Positions 26,701 through 34,490 of a DNA stretch of 64,000 nt are shown one piece after another (the first letter of the stretch is position 1; each line of letters begins with the position of its first letter). Below the pieces are notes generated by a model, which saw only the letters and a list, made by a program, of their open reading frames with translations, did no database searches and had not been told where the DNA came from. Made by a program: the position numbers and the translations under genes. This stretch comes from Uliginosibacterium gangwonense DSM 18521. GTDB lineage: Bacteria; Pseudomonadota; Gammaproteobacteria; Burkholderiales; Rhodocyclaceae. The stretch covers positions 109,576 through 173,575 of the forward strand of contig NZ_KB892857.1 in assembly GCF_000373965.1 (NCBI RefSeq), given 5' to 3'.

Positions 26701-26781
26701 ATCACGCCTTCGCTCTACCTGTCCTTTGACTGGCTGCAGCATCGCCTCGGTCTGGTCGCTAAACAGCCCGAAAAACACTGA
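23707..26781 (+). CDS. RND multidrug efflux permease (HAE-1 type, MdtB/MdtC-like)
   Basis: A 1024-residue inner-membrane pump with the twelve-helix RND layout. It has helix 1 at the N-terminus (residues 10-30), two large periplasmic loops (about 35-335 and 560-860), and the proton-relay aspartates in TM4 (GLVVDDAIVVLEN). The second-half signature is GIVKKNAIMMIDFALE. With the adaptor upstream it forms two parts of a tripartite exporter; no outer-membrane TolC-type gene follows, so it must use one encoded elsewhere. A hairpin terminator follows five bases after the stop. Confidence 0.94.
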   Translation: MKISEQSIHRPVATTLLWLAVMISGIAAWLHLPIAALPSFNQPTIQVSASLPGASPETMASSVAMILERQFSTIAGLKVMTSSSTLGSTSITLEFDAERNIDSAAIDVQAALLRANRQLPKDMTNPPSYRKVNPADDPILFITLDSPSLSLDQLNDYADNLISPTLATLNGVAQVTINGQKRYAVRINIDPAKLAARDLSINELATALAASNTNTPLGSLEGSRQTLIVDANDQLKNAADYARLIVATKNGQSVRLSDVANVQDSVENIKTGSWVNGERIINLQVLRQPDANTVAVVDAIRAAIPRLQAQLPASVRIQILNDRSLSIRDSIHDVTLTLLLTIGLVMMVILMFLRRLSATLIPSVSLPASLLATFGLMLWGGFSLDNISLMGLTIAVGLVVDDAIVVLENIVRHVEDGMKPFQAAVRGVREVGFTVVSISVSLVAVFIPIFFMPGTIGLLFHEFAVVVTLAIMASAVAALTIIPMLSARFVKHHHDDHKPPLWSRMFEAIFNAVLNGYGRSLAWTLHRRWLMLLMALATCVATVWLYQIMPKGFFPEEDIGQVRAPVQASADISWPAMRELLTKIDARIRATPYVSDVVSNSGSSNKGFIFITLKPRKDRPPMAQVLEGLRKATSDIPGVQISYSPIQNLRVGGRSSSSRYQYTLQSVDYATVVEWASKLQRKMRESALLKDINSDADQAGLQARLIIDRDQALALGVDMQNLRTALNSAFGERQISTIYAPQDNFPVLMLWEDQFRGDENGFDFLKVRSKNGQLIPVTSFAHVERVPVNTTVNHQGQIGAVTLSFNLAPGVTLSEAVEEVLTLKDSLAMPANVFGDFAGDAAVYRDSQSSQLWLILIAISVIYVVLGVLYESWIHPITILAGIPSAAVGALLSLRLAGLELTFIAMVGILLLIGIVKKNAIMMIDFALETQRKEHLTPDKAILEACRLRFRPILMTTLAAIMGSLPIALGMGAGAELRQPMGVAIVGGLIFSQLITLYITPSLYLSFDWLQHRLGLVAKQPEKH

Positions 26782-26785
26782 TCGA

Positions 26786-26811
26786 TCCCACGCCGATGCT
26801 TCGGCGTGGGA
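26786..26811 (+). terminator. Terminator-like hairpin after the RND permease
   Basis: An 11-bp perfect stem TCCCACGCCGA/TCGGCGTGGGA with a four-base TGCT loop; a short T run (GTTTT) follows about 7 bases later. Confidence 0.65.
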
Positions 26812-26844
26812 CAATCGCGTTTTACGCAGTGGATTTTTCCCCTT

Positions 26845-27762
26845 ATGCCCATCCAGTGGTTCCCCGGACACATGACTTCGGCGCGAAAAAAAGCGCGCGA
26901 GGCCATGGAAAGCATCGATGTCGTCATCGAGGTGGTCGACGCACGCCTGCCCGAGGCCAGTTGCAACCCGCTCATCCACGAAATGCGCCTGTTCCGGCAG
27001 CGTCCCTGCCTGAAGATTCTGAACAAGGCGGATCTGGCTGATCCGGCTGTCACCGCAGCGTGGCTGGAGTATTTCAACCGCCAACCCGGCATCAAGGCCG
27101 TGGCGCTCTCGTGCAAGAAGCCCGCCGATGTGGCCCGCGTACCCGGCCTGTGCCGCCTGCTGGCGCCGCACCGCAACGACAACCTCAAGCCGCTGCGGAT
27201 GATGATCATGGGGATTCCCAACGTCGGCAAATCGACCTTGATGAATGCGCTGCTCAAACGCAAGATTTCGGCTGTCGGCGATGAACCTGCAGTGACCAAA
27301 AACCAGGTGCGGGGCGACATCGACCTGCGCCACTCCCTGGTCGACACACCGGGGATGATGTGGCCGAAGATCGAATTCGACAGCGACGGCTATATGCTCG
27401 CCGCCAGCCATGCCATCGGACGCAATGCGGTGATTGATGAGGAAGTGGCCACCTTCCTGGCCGAGGTGTTGCTGGCCCGCTATGCGCCCAATCTTACCGA
27501 ACGCTATGGTTTTGCCACGGCGGGCATGGATGGGGTGGCCATCGTGGAGGCCGTTGCCAAACGCCGCGCCATGCGCCTGAAAGGCGGCGGGCTGGATCTG
27601 GAAAAAGCCTCCCTAGTGCTGTTGCAAGACTATCGGGATGGCAAGCTGGGCCGCATCAGCCTGGAGACGCCCGAGACCCGTACCGTGATGATCTCGGAAC
27701 ATCGCGCAAAAGTGGCCGCAGCGGTGAAAGACGAAGCCACACCCGATGCCCAGGCTGACTGA
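26845..27762 (+). CDS. ylqF: Ribosome-biogenesis GTPase of the YlqF/RbgA family
   Basis: A 305-residue circularly permuted GTPase. The start PIQWFPGHMTSARKKA is the family hallmark. G4 (LNKADL) comes before G1 (GIPNVGKSTLMNALL) and G3 (DTPGMMWP), and the C-terminal helical tail binds RNA. The RbgA/YlqF group acts in late assembly of the large ribosomal subunit. ATG 26845 was preferred to 26806 because the longer form runs through the terminator hairpin region. The next gene overlaps its 3' end by 17 bases. Confidence 0.92.
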   Translation: MPIQWFPGHMTSARKKAREAMESIDVVIEVVDARLPEASCNPLIHEMRLFRQRPCLKILNKADLADPAVTAAWLEYFNRQPGIKAVALSCKKPADVARVPGLCRLLAPHRNDNLKPLRMMIMGIPNVGKSTLMNALLKRKISAVGDEPAVTKNQVRGDIDLRHSLVDTPGMMWPKIEFDSDGYMLAASHAIGRNAVIDEEVATFLAEVLLARYAPNLTERYGFATAGMDGVAIVEAVAKRRAMRLKGGGLDLEKASLVLLQDYRDGKLGRISLETPETRTVMISEHRAKVAAAVKDEATPDAQAD

Positions 27763-28114
27763 AGTCTGCACTCGCACCTGCCCCCACTGTGGCGGCCAGA
27801 TCAGCTTTGCCTACTGGCTGGCCTGGGTCTGTGGAATTTTTCCGCTCAGCTTTGGTCTGGTGGTGTTCCTGCTCTGGCAGGTGGCGCGCTGGCAATGGCT
27901 GCAATGGGCCGGGATCATGGCCCTGTGTGGTGGCGTTCTCATCTCGCTACTGGGCGGCCTTGCCTTGCTGGTCCACATCTGGCAGGCCCGCCGCCTGCCC
28001 ATCGAAAACCGGCGCCGCTTCTGGCGTAACAACGCGGCCTGCGCCGGGCTGATCATGCTGAACTATGCCGCCGCAGCCGGAGTACTCTGGTACGTAGCCT
28101 ATATCATTGATTGA
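27746..28114 (+). CDS. Small membrane protein with CPxCG zinc-ribbon start
   Basis: A 122-residue protein of unknown function. The N-terminus contains CPHCGG, half of a zinc-ribbon-like knuckle. Three hydrophobic segments follow (about residues 22-45, 55-78 and 97-118) with a basic loop ARRLPIENRRRF between the last two. It overlaps the GTPase gene by 17 bases and is likely translated from the same mRNA. No family is recognised. Confidence 0.65.
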   Translation: MPRLTEVCTRTCPHCGGQISFAYWLAWVCGIFPLSFGLVVFLLWQVARWQWLQWAGIMALCGGVLISLLGGLALLVHIWQARRLPIENRRRFWRNNAACAGLIMLNYAAAAGVLWYVAYIID

Positions 28115-28147
28115 CAGTGTAGCCACCCGACTTCCCGGAGGAACCCC

Positions 28148-28354
28148 ATGCCCGCCCCTGCTGCCCTGTTTGCCATGCTGCTCTTCAGCCTGATCGGCTT
28201 CGCCGCCTTCCTCTACGGCAAGCGTGCGGTGAATGTCAGCTATATGGCGATCGGGGCGGCATTGATGGGCTACACCTACTTTGTTTCGGATACCCTACTC
28301 TTGTATCTGATTGGCGCCGCCCTGTGTGGGGCGCTGTACTGGTTCAGGGGCTAG
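28148..28354 (+). CDS. Small (68-residue) hydrophobic membrane protein
   Basis: A 68-residue, very hydrophobic protein with two or three membrane segments (FAMLLFSLIGFAAFLYGKRA, YMAIGAALMGYTYFV, TLLLYLIGAALCGALYWF). CGGAGG lies six bases before the ATG. Similar small proteins of this composition are conserved in betaproteobacteria without a known role. It is the third gene after the RbgA-type GTPase and converges on pncC. Confidence 0.6.
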   Translation: MPAPAALFAMLLFSLIGFAAFLYGKRAVNVSYMAIGAALMGYTYFVSDTLLLYLIGAALCGALYWFRG

Positions 28355-28363
28355 GCGCTTTAT

Positions 28364-28858
28364 TCAGCCCTTGCGCACAGCGGCATCGGTGAGCCCTTTC
28401 AGGGCTACGCGCACAGAACTCCAACGCACTGCGGCACGATCTCCATCGAAGCAGTGCGTTACACACTCTGGCTCGGCACCACGCCACATCCAGCCAAAGC
28501 ATACCGTGCCGACCGGCTTTTCCGTGGTGCCCCCCGCTGGACCGGCAATCCCCGAGATGGCTACGGCCACATGCGCCACCGAACGCGCCAGGGCACCGGC
28601 GAGCATTTCGCGTACAGTCTCTTCGCTGACTGCGCCAAAGGCATGCAGCGTCAAGGGGGAGACCCCCAGCAACTCGACCTTGGCCTCGTTGGAATAGGTC
28701 ACAAAACCACGATCAAACCAGGCGCTGGACCCGGCAATCTCGGTCACCGCCGCAGCCACCAGACCCCCTGTGCAGGATTCTGCGGTAGCCAGCTGCCAGC
28801 GCCGCTGCAGCATGTAGGCGCCAACATGAGCGGCCAGTTTTTGAATGTCGTCATTCAT
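28364..28858 (-). CDS. pncC: Nicotinamide-nucleotide amidase (CinA C-terminal family, PncC)
   Basis: A 164-residue stand-alone CinA C-terminal domain. The catalytic signature is ATAESCTGGLVAAAVTEIAGSS, with Ser and the Lys/Tyr partners in FVTYSNEAK, followed by AISGIAGPAGGTTEKPVGTV. The enzyme deamidates NMN to nicotinic acid mononucleotide in NAD recycling. ATG 28858 overlaps the upstream HD gene by eight bases, so the two genes are translationally linked. Length is typical for the short form. Confidence 0.93.
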   Translation of the reverse strand: MNDDIQKLAAHVGAYMLQRRWQLATAESCTGGLVAAAVTEIAGSSAWFDRGFVTYSNEAKVELLGVSPLTLHAFGAVSEETVREMLAGALARSVAHVAVAISGIAGPAGGTTEKPVGTVCFGWMWRGAEPECVTHCFDGDRAAVRWSSVRVALKGLTDAAVRKG

Positions 28859-29426
28859 TGTGAACTCCTGGAAAAGCGGCTTCAATCCTGGGGCGGATGA
28901 TCGCCCACAGGCTAGGGAAAACCTCTGCTACACACTGGTTGCGGGCCAGCACCTGTTCAAGCTTGATCGAATACTCCTGCCAAGTGTGCCCATCGTTAGC
29001 CAGATTGTGGAGTACCGGCATGATGCGGTCGAGCGCGTTGGCGTAGCGGGCTTCAGGCGTCTGCCCTGCGGTAAATTCTTCCCACAGGCCACGCAGCTGC
29101 GTGGCATTCTGGCTGGGCAATTTGGCAAGCAGATGACCCAGCGCGACTTCTTCCGACAGATGCGCAGCATCGCGAGCAGGATCGTAGATAAAGGTATCCC
29201 CGCAGACAATCTCGGGAATATCATGCACCACCATCAGCAATGCGGCATGTTGCGCATCCACCGGAAAAGTGCAGTAATCCTTGAGCAACAAGGCGCAGAT
29301 CGCCCCATGCCAGCTATGTTCGGCACTATTCTCGGGGCGGGCGATACCGCTGGGGCGGGTGCGGCGCTCAACCGCCTTGAGTCCGTCGAGCGTCAGAATA
29401 AATTCCAGGATGCTTGCTGCACTCAC
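28851..29426 (-). CDS. HD-domain phosphohydrolase (YfbR/COG1896-like)
   Basis: A 191-residue metal-dependent phosphohydrolase. The HD-type ligands are the histidine of ENSAEHSWHGA and the HD pair in MVVHDIPEI, with a distal aspartate in ANALDRIMPVL. Related enzymes hydrolyse deoxynucleoside monophosphates, but the substrate here is unknown. A GTG start at 29426 is chosen: GAGGA is seven bases upstream and the protein then begins SAASILEFILTLDGLK as in relatives. The longer frame up to 29675 has no family support. It is the first gene of a two-gene unit with pncC. Confidence 0.82.
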   Translation of the reverse strand: MSAASILEFILTLDGLKAVERRTRPSGIARPENSAEHSWHGAICALLLKDYCTFPVDAQHAALLMVVHDIPEIVCGDTFIYDPARDAAHLSEEVALGHLLAKLPSQNATQLRGLWEEFTAGQTPEARYANALDRIMPVLHNLANDGHTWQEYSIKLEQVLARNQCVAEVFPSLWAIIRPRIEAAFPGVHNE

Positions 29427-29765
29427 TTCAAATTCCTCACGGAAATCCACCCTTGCGCGGCATGTAGAAACCAGGGGAGGATACCACTGTGGGCTTGCAA
29501 TCCACGTGAACCGGGCGACAATCCCCCGGCACAACCACTTTCCGACAGAACAGCACTCTGGTGCGACAACGGGCGGCCATCGCCTACCCAAAAGCGCTAT
29601 GCTTTGAGCAATTTTCTCCTTGGCAATAAAATAGCCATCTGAAGCTGCTATCAAGTCGATTGTGCACATGAGCAATCTCGCCTTGCACCAAACTGGATAG
29701 TGGTACCCTCTGAAACAGCCTTGGCATTATCGAAAACAAATACGCCACCTGGAAACAATTTGATC
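29427..29765. other. Intergenic region between divergent HD-domain and zinc-ribbon genes
   Basis: About 340 bases with no convincing gene. Open frames on both strands run through it but have no ribosome-binding site or family resemblance. It presumably contains the two divergent promoters. Confidence 0.35.
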
Positions 29766-31046
29766 ATGCGATGCCCGCGTTGTGGACATGAAAACCCCCC
29801 ATCCTCCATCTACTGCCTGCGCTGCAATTGCAATTTGCAGATGGATGTGGAGAACTACCGTCCTGACGCCCAGATGACGGTGATCCTGCCCAGCACACCT
29901 GGGAAGCTGGAACCGCTGACCCCGCCCCCGGTGCTGGATGCCGCCAATGATCCGCTTGAGACGATCATCCTGGATAAGCCCAGCCATGCTCCGGCATCCA
30001 AGCCCCCCGTTTCGCCTGCCCACGCGTTGCCCTCCACGCCACCACTGGCGCCCGCCGCGCACACGCCCAGCCCGGTTCTACCAGCCAATTCGGCCCCCGC
30101 CCAGGAAGCCCGCCCTGCTGGACAGCGTGCCACACCCAATGCGGGAACCATCCTGCCTGTTCTCCAGACAGAGGTGCTTGAACCCGGCGCCGTGGATGCA
30201 GCACTCCAGGCGCGACAAGCCGCAGCGCCCACGCCAGCAGGCGCCCCACAGAACAGGAACGCAGCCCCAAAATCTCCCCCCACCCGGAAACAGGCGACCT
30301 CGCGTGCGCCCGTAGCCGCCAAGCAGGCCGCAACATTCAGTATCGTGGTTGGCACTGCCAGCGTGGTGCTGTTGGCCGTAGCCGTGGGCTTCTATCTGTA
30401 CACAACCCGCACGACAAAAGCCCCCACGGCGGACACCCTGCCCCCCGTGGCGATGTCGATACCGGTTGTGGCGGCCAGCAAACCGGCACCCCCTCCTGTG
30501 CAGAGCGAGCCTGTGGCTCCTGTGCTAGCCGTCGCGGCCGTTTCAGAAGCGCCTGCAATACAGCCCACGCCCGTGGTAGAGGTGGCAGCGTCTGCGCCCC
30601 CCAGCGTGGTCACGGTTGATCTTACCCAGGCCGCCACGCCGCATATGCTCAAGGAAGCCGAGATCACCGCCCTGCTCAAAGACCTGAAGAAGCGCCGCCC
30701 GCCGGAAGATTGCGACGGCGCGAGCCGCATGCTGGTCAGCGATCACAACGTACTGCCCAAGCAGGCAGGGCGGATCGCCAAGCGCGCCTACCCGGATCTA
30801 TGCGCCCCAGCCCCCAAACCCACCACGGACATTGCCTCAACCATTCAGCGCACCCCTGTGCAGGAGTCAGCCCCGCCCCCTGCCGTCGCCAAAGCGCGAA
30901 CGCTGGATGAGCAGTATGAAGAGCGCATCGGTAGCGAGTGCTCCAAGGGTGCTTTCGGCTATGTCTGCCGGGAAGCCATGCGGGTCAAGCTATGCGGGAA
31001 ACTGGTCGAAAATCCGCCTGCGGGGCAGAGCATCTGCAAACAGTAG
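29766..31046 (+). CDS. Zinc-ribbon, proline-rich single-pass membrane protein
   Basis: A 426-residue protein with a modular build. It has an N-terminal zinc ribbon (MRCPRCGHENP...YCLRCNCNLQ, two CxxC pairs), then a long proline/alanine-rich, low-complexity linker (about residues 40-190). One transmembrane helix follows (about 195-218, FSIVVGTASVVLLAVAVGFYLYTT), then a second proline-rich region and a C-terminal helical domain with paired cysteines (PPEDCDG, DLCAP, SECSKGAFGYVCREA). The topology suggests the ribbon is cytoplasmic and the tail periplasmic, where the cysteines could form disulfides. I do not recognise the family. ATG 29766 is preferred because it starts exactly at the zinc ribbon. 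Confidence 0.75.
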   Translation: MRCPRCGHENPPSSIYCLRCNCNLQMDVENYRPDAQMTVILPSTPGKLEPLTPPPVLDAANDPLETIILDKPSHAPASKPPVSPAHALPSTPPLAPAAHTPSPVLPANSAPAQEARPAGQRATPNAGTILPVLQTEVLEPGAVDAALQARQAAAPTPAGAPQNRNAAPKSPPTRKQATSRAPVAAKQAATFSIVVGTASVVLLAVAVGFYLYTTRTTKAPTADTLPPVAMSIPVVAASKPAPPPVQSEPVAPVLAVAAVSEAPAIQPTPVVEVAASAPPSVVTVDLTQAATPHMLKEAEITALLKDLKKRRPPEDCDGASRMLVSDHNVLPKQAGRIAKRAYPDLCAPAPKPTTDIASTIQRTPVQESAPPPAVAKARTLDEQYEERIGSECSKGAFGYVCREAMRVKLCGKLVENPPAGQSICKQ

Positions 31047-31057
31047 ACGCGGGATGT

Positions 31058-31079
31058 TCCAGGCGCGGACGCGCCTGGA
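31058..31079. terminator. Hairpin between convergent genes
   Basis: TCCAGGCGC-ggac-GCGCCTGGA is a perfect 9-bp stem located between two converging stops (31046 and 31091). There is no T-tract, so termination efficiency is uncertain. Confidence 0.4.
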
Positions 31080-31090
31080 GTGAACCGCAG

Positions 31091-32047
31091 CTAGGTGGCA
31101 AAGTGATCGTAACTCGCTGGTTTGAGTTCGCGGAAGGCGCCATCCACCTGATGCAGGCGTACTCCGTGTTCGGCGGTGATGCGGCCAAGGCGGTGAATCG
31201 GCAACTCTAGACGGGCGGCTTCGCTACGGATGTAGGCAGCACGCCCCGGCGCAGCAGTGAACAACAGTTCGTAGTCGTCCCCTCCTGCAAGCAGTGCCCG
31301 TTGCGCCCGAGCCGCGTCACCGCAGGCCTGTAGAAGCGGAGCAAGCGGCAAAGCCGCCTCATCCAGTTCCGCCCCCACGCCCGAGCGCTCCAGGATATGC
31401 CCAAGATCGCCCAGAATGCCGTCGGAAACATCCAGCATGGCGTGGGCAACGCCGCGTAGCGCCAACCCCAGTTCCACGCGGGGGATGGGTTTGTGCAGAT
31501 GGAGCAGACAGGGATCGCGGAAGGCGCCCAGCCCCACGCCTTCGAGCAAGGCAGCCAAGCCGAGTGCGGCCATACCCGGCTCGCCAGACACCCAGATGTC
31601 GTCACCTACCTGGGCGCCATCGCGGCGCACAGCCTCGCCCTGCGGCACTTCGCCAAAGATCGTGGCACACAGGTTGCGCGGCCCACGCGTGGTATCCCCA
31701 CCAACCCAATCCACGCCATATTCCATGCAACAGGCGTGAAAGCCACGCGCCAAGGTGCCCACCCAGGCTTCGTCCGCAGCCGGCAGGGCCAGCGCCAGGG
31801 TGATCCAGCGCGGCGTGGCCGCCATGGCGGCAAGGTCCGAGATATTGACCGCCGCCGTCTTCCAGCCCAACAGGTAGGGGTTGGCATCCGGCAGAAAATG
31901 CGTGCCTTCGACCAACATGTCGGATGAGACCACCAACTGCATGCCGGGCGCTACGCGCATCAGGGCAGCATCGTCTCCCACCCCCAGATCGGTGTGATGG
32001 GTGGGCGTGGAAAAATGCCGGGCGATCAGCTCGAATTCACCGGCCAC
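31091..32047 (-). CDS. thiL: Thiamine-monophosphate kinase ThiL
   Basis: A 318-residue kinase that makes thiamine diphosphate from thiamine monophosphate. It begins AGEFELIARHFS, has the metal/ATP motif GVGDDAALM and the central GGDTTRGP and DVSDGILGDLGHILE motifs of the PurM-like fold. A GTG start at 32047 has GGAGG seven bases upstream; a GTG at 32053 is the alternative. It follows nusB in the conserved ribBA-ribH-nusB-thiL order. The pgpA gene often found next is missing here. Confidence 0.94.
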   Translation of the reverse strand: MAGEFELIARHFSTPTHHTDLGVGDDAALMRVAPGMQLVVSSDMLVEGTHFLPDANPYLLGWKTAAVNISDLAAMAATPRWITLALALPAADEAWVGTLARGFHACCMEYGVDWVGGDTTRGPRNLCATIFGEVPQGEAVRRDGAQVGDDIWVSGEPGMAALGLAALLEGVGLGAFRDPCLLHLHKPIPRVELGLALRGVAHAMLDVSDGILGDLGHILERSGVGAELDEAALPLAPLLQACGDAARAQRALLAGGDDYELLFTAAPGRAAYIRSEAARLELPIHRLGRITAEHGVRLHQVDGAFRELKPASYDHFAT

Positions 32048-32071
32048 GTGCACGCCTCCACACCGCGGGGC

Positions 32072-32539
32072 TCACTTCTTGCCCTGAGCCTTTTGCTTGG
32101 CAGCGTGTTCCACCTCGGCAGCACGCACTTGCGGGGCGAGCTTATCGAGCACGCCATTGATGTAGCGGTGCCCATCGGTGCCGCCGAAAGCCTTGGCCAG
32201 TTCGATGGCTTCGTTGATCACCACGCGATACGGGGTTTCGATGCGGTGGGTCAGCTCATAGGCGCCCAGCAGCAAAATGGCGCGCTCAATAGGCGAGATT
32301 TCGGCAATCGGGCGATCCAGGAAAGCGGCGTAGCCGGCTTCAAGCTCATCGGCATGCTCGGCCGCACCTTGCAGCAGCACAATGGCCAGCGCCCGGTCGG
32401 CACGTGCCCATTCCTCGTTTTCTTCCTTGAGGAACTCTTCGATCATGGGCAGGGAGTTACCACTCATGCGCCACTGGTAGAGGCCCTGCATTGCAATTTC
32501 ACGCGCCAGACGGCGCGGGGTTTTCTTGTTGTCGCTCAT
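32072..32539 (-). CDS. nusB: Transcription antitermination factor NusB
   Basis: A 155-residue all-helical protein starting with the arginine-rich [15 protein letters not shown] that binds boxA RNA. The C-terminal part has the family signature [29 protein letters not shown]. NusB with NusE promotes antitermination of rRNA operons. Its ATG overlaps the ribH stop by four bases. The tail after residue 135 is lysine/alanine-rich and probably disordered. Confidence 0.95.
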   Translation of the reverse strand: MSDNKKTPRRLAREIAMQGLYQWRMSGNSLPMIEEFLKEENEEWARADRALAIVLLQGAAEHADELEAGYAAFLDRPIAEISPIERAILLLGAYELTHRIETPYRVVINEAIELAKAFGGTDGHRYINGVLDKLAPQVRAAEVEHAAKQKAQGKK

Positions 32540-33009
32540 GCGTGGGAAGTCCTGAGTAGATTGGCCATTTCAATGGCGGCCAGGGCGCAATCGCGGCCCT
32601 TGTCGTGCATGCGCGCAAGCGCCTGATCATCGTCTTCGGTGGTCAGCACGCCGTTGGCAATCGGCAGCCCCAAATCGAGCTGCAAGCGCATGATACCTGC
32701 GGACATGTCGTTGGAGACGATCTCGAAGTGGTAGGTCTCGCCACGGATCACCGCGCCAAGCGCCACCAGGGCATCGAACTTGCCGCTGCGGCCCAGCTTT
32801 TGCAGGATCAGCGGAAGTTCCAAGGCACCGGGCACGGTCTGGATCAGGATGTGCTCAGGCGCCACACCGCGTTCGAGCAGTTCGGTGACGCAGGCCGAAG
32901 TCAGCCCTTCACCGATGTTCGGGTTGAAGCGTGCGCACACGATGGCCACGCGCAGGTCCTTGCCATCAAGATTGGGCAAGGTTTCCGGGATATGTTCAAA
33001 ACGAGCCAT
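32536..33009 (-). CDS. ribH: 6,7-dimethyl-8-ribityllumazine synthase RibH
   Basis: A 157-residue enzyme that condenses 5-amino-6-ribitylaminouracil with dihydroxybutanone phosphate, the penultimate riboflavin step. Signatures are [13 protein letters not shown], the [13 protein letters not shown] helix, [16 protein letters not shown] with the catalytic histidine, and PIANGVLT. Length is typical of icosahedral or pentameric forms. It lies 28 bases after ribBA, which makes one of its substrates. Confidence 0.96.
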   Translation of the reverse strand: MARFEHIPETLPNLDGKDLRVAIVCARFNPNIGEGLTSACVTELLERGVAPEHILIQTVPGALELPLILQKLGRSGKFDALVALGAVIRGETYHFEIVSNDMSAGIMRLQLDLGLPIANGVLTTEDDDQALARMHDKGRDCALAAIEMANLLRTSHA

Positions 33010-33037
33010 GAAGTCTCAATCTTTCAAATAAAAAGCA

Positions 33038-34144
33038 TCAGTTGGCACAGGGGGCTTCGTAGCCTGTCACGTCCAGGCCAAAACCGGTCATGCTGGGAAT
33101 GCGCTTGGGCTGGGCCATCACGCGCATCTTGCCGACACCCAGGTTACGCAGGATTTGGGCGCCGATACCAAACAGACGCGGGTCCCACAAAGCGGCAGGC
33201 GGCTTGGCCTCGGGGCTAACGACTCCCATTGCGGCAAGCAGTTCGTCGCTGCGCTCAGGGCGGCGCAGCATCACCAGCACACCGTGACCATTTTCGGCAA
33301 TCCGCGCCAGGGTCTTGTCGATGGGATAGGTGTGGCGGCTGGAAGCCGGATCGATGAAATCAAGTACCGAGATCGGCTCATGCACACGCACCAGGGTTTC
33401 CACCTCGGGGTTGAGCTTGCCCAGGTACATGGCCAGATGGATTTCGCCCGAAGTCTTGTCGGAGAAGGCTGCCAGACGGAATTCCCCGTGGGCGGTCTGC
33501 ACCGGTTTGTCGGCCACGCGCTCCACCAGGGTTTCCACGGCAGCACGATAGTGAATCAGATCACGGATCGCGCCAAGCTTGAGGCCATGCTTCTCGGCAA
33601 ACGGGATCAGGTCCGGCAGGCGGGCCATGGTACCGTCTTCGTTCATGATCTCGCAGATCACCGCAGCGGGTTCCAGCCCGGCCAGCCCGGCCAGATCGCA
33701 GCCCGCTTCCGTATGCCCGGCCCGCACCAGCACGCCGCCGGGCTTGGCCATGATCGGGAACACATGCCCCGGCTGCACCACGTCGGCAGGCTTGGCATTG
33801 CGAGCCACAGCCACCTTGATGGTGTGGGAGCGGTCCGCCGCTGAGATGCCGGTAGTGACCCCCTGAGCCGCTTCAATCGAGACGGTGAAAGCCGTGCTGA
33901 ACTGGCTGCGGTTATCCCGCGCCATCTGGTTGATCCCCAACTGGCGGCAGCGGTCTTCGGTCAGCGTCAGGCAGACCAGGCCACGCGCATGGGTCGCCAT
34001 GAAGTTGATGATCTCTGGCGTGATGTGCTGGGCAGCAACAACAATATCGCCTTCGTTCTCACGGTCTTCATCATCGACCAGGATCACCATTTTCCCGGCG
34101 CGGATGTCTTCAATAATGTCACGGGTGGGGGAAAGTGCTGTCAT
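33038..34144 (-). CDS. ribBA: 3,4-dihydroxy-2-butanone-4-phosphate synthase with inactive GTP-cyclohydrolase II-like domain (RibBX)
   Basis: A 368-residue bidomain protein. Residues 1-205 are a complete RibB: acidic loop [23 protein letters not shown] and the substrate-binding [17 protein letters not shown]. The C-terminal 160 residues resemble GTP cyclohydrolase II, but the three zinc-binding cysteines are absent; the only cysteine there is four residues from the end of the chain. The second activity should therefore be lost, as known for RibBX proteins in proteobacteria, and a separate RibA must exist elsewhere. A hairpin (34161-34174) and an AAGGA ribosome-binding site precede the ATG. It is first in the riboflavin unit. 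Confidence 0.92.
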   Translation of the reverse strand: MTALSPTRDIIEDIRAGKMVILVDDEDRENEGDIVVAAQHITPEIINFMATHARGLVCLTLTEDRCRQLGINQMARDNRSQFSTAFTVSIEAAQGVTTGISAADRSHTIKVAVARNAKPADVVQPGHVFPIMAKPGGVLVRAGHTEAGCDLAGLAGLEPAAVICEIMNEDGTMARLPDLIPFAEKHGLKLGAIRDLIHYRAAVETLVERVADKPVQTAHGEFRLAAFSDKTSGEIHLAMYLGKLNPEVETLVRVHEPISVLDFIDPASSRHTYPIDKTLARIAENGHGVLVMLRRPERSDELLAAMGVVSPEAKPPAALWDPRLFGIGAQILRNLGVGKMRVMAQPKRIPSMTGFGLDVTGYEAPCAN

Positions 34145-34433
34145 GGCAAATCCTTGCCAACGGGCTCAAGCCCGGCTGCGGTAGCGTTTGTTGGAAACAT
34201 GTTGGTCTGGGTATTCTGGGTATAGGGGCAGGCGCTTGATTTTACGCGATTCCCTGGCCCGCGCCCAATTCTTGCTCAACAGTACGCCTTCGCCCCTCCC
34301 CCAACACGGCAGAGCATGTCGGGCAGAGGCGGGCGCCGCCACTCTATCTGCATGATATATAAGCAATTATTCTATTCATAGGCTGCAACACCCCCGCCAC
34401 CACAACGTTTGAAGATTTTGCAGATGGAGTAAG
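34145..34433. other. Divergent intergenic region between ribBA and gshB
   Basis: About 290 bases before the putative gshB leader ORF. There is an AT-rich stretch at 34351-34380 that could hold the gshB promoter and, on the other strand, the ribBA promoter. No RNA gene or riboswitch is recognised. Confidence 0.35.
34161..34174 (-). promoter_or_regulatory. Hairpin in the ribBA leader
   Basis: CGGGCT-ca-AGCCCG is a perfect 6-bp stem 16 bases before the ribBA ATG. It may influence translation initiation. It does not resemble the FMN riboswitch. Confidence 0.3.
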
Positions 34434-34490
34434 ATGCCCCATCAGAACATTTCAACCCCCAAGACTCCAATCTCCAATACCCCACCATGA
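34434..34490 (+). CDS. Putative 18-residue leader ORF translationally coupled to gshB
   Basis: ATG at 34434 is preceded by GGAG (34426-34429). The frame encodes an 18-residue peptide rich in threonine, proline and serine and ends in TGA at 34488-34490, overlapping the gshB ATG at 34487 as ATGA. gshB itself has no purine-rich ribosome-binding site, so ribosomes finishing this leader could re-initiate on gshB. The peptide has no cysteine, so it is not an obvious attenuator for cysteine or glutathione. It was found by reading the sequence; there is no homology evidence. Confidence 0.4.
   Translation: MPHQNISTPKTPISNTPP

Noticed and set aside
29427-29675. N-terminal extension of the HD-domain gene up to 29675
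   Set aside because: The additional residues lack family resemblance, while GTG at 29426 has a well-spaced GAGGA.
33038-33540. GTP cyclohydrolase II activity of the C-terminal RibBA half
   Set aside because: The zinc-binding cysteines are absent.
34145-34433. FMN riboswitch (RFN element) before ribBA
   Set aside because: None of the conserved RFN boxes is visible on either strand; only a 6-bp hairpin is present.
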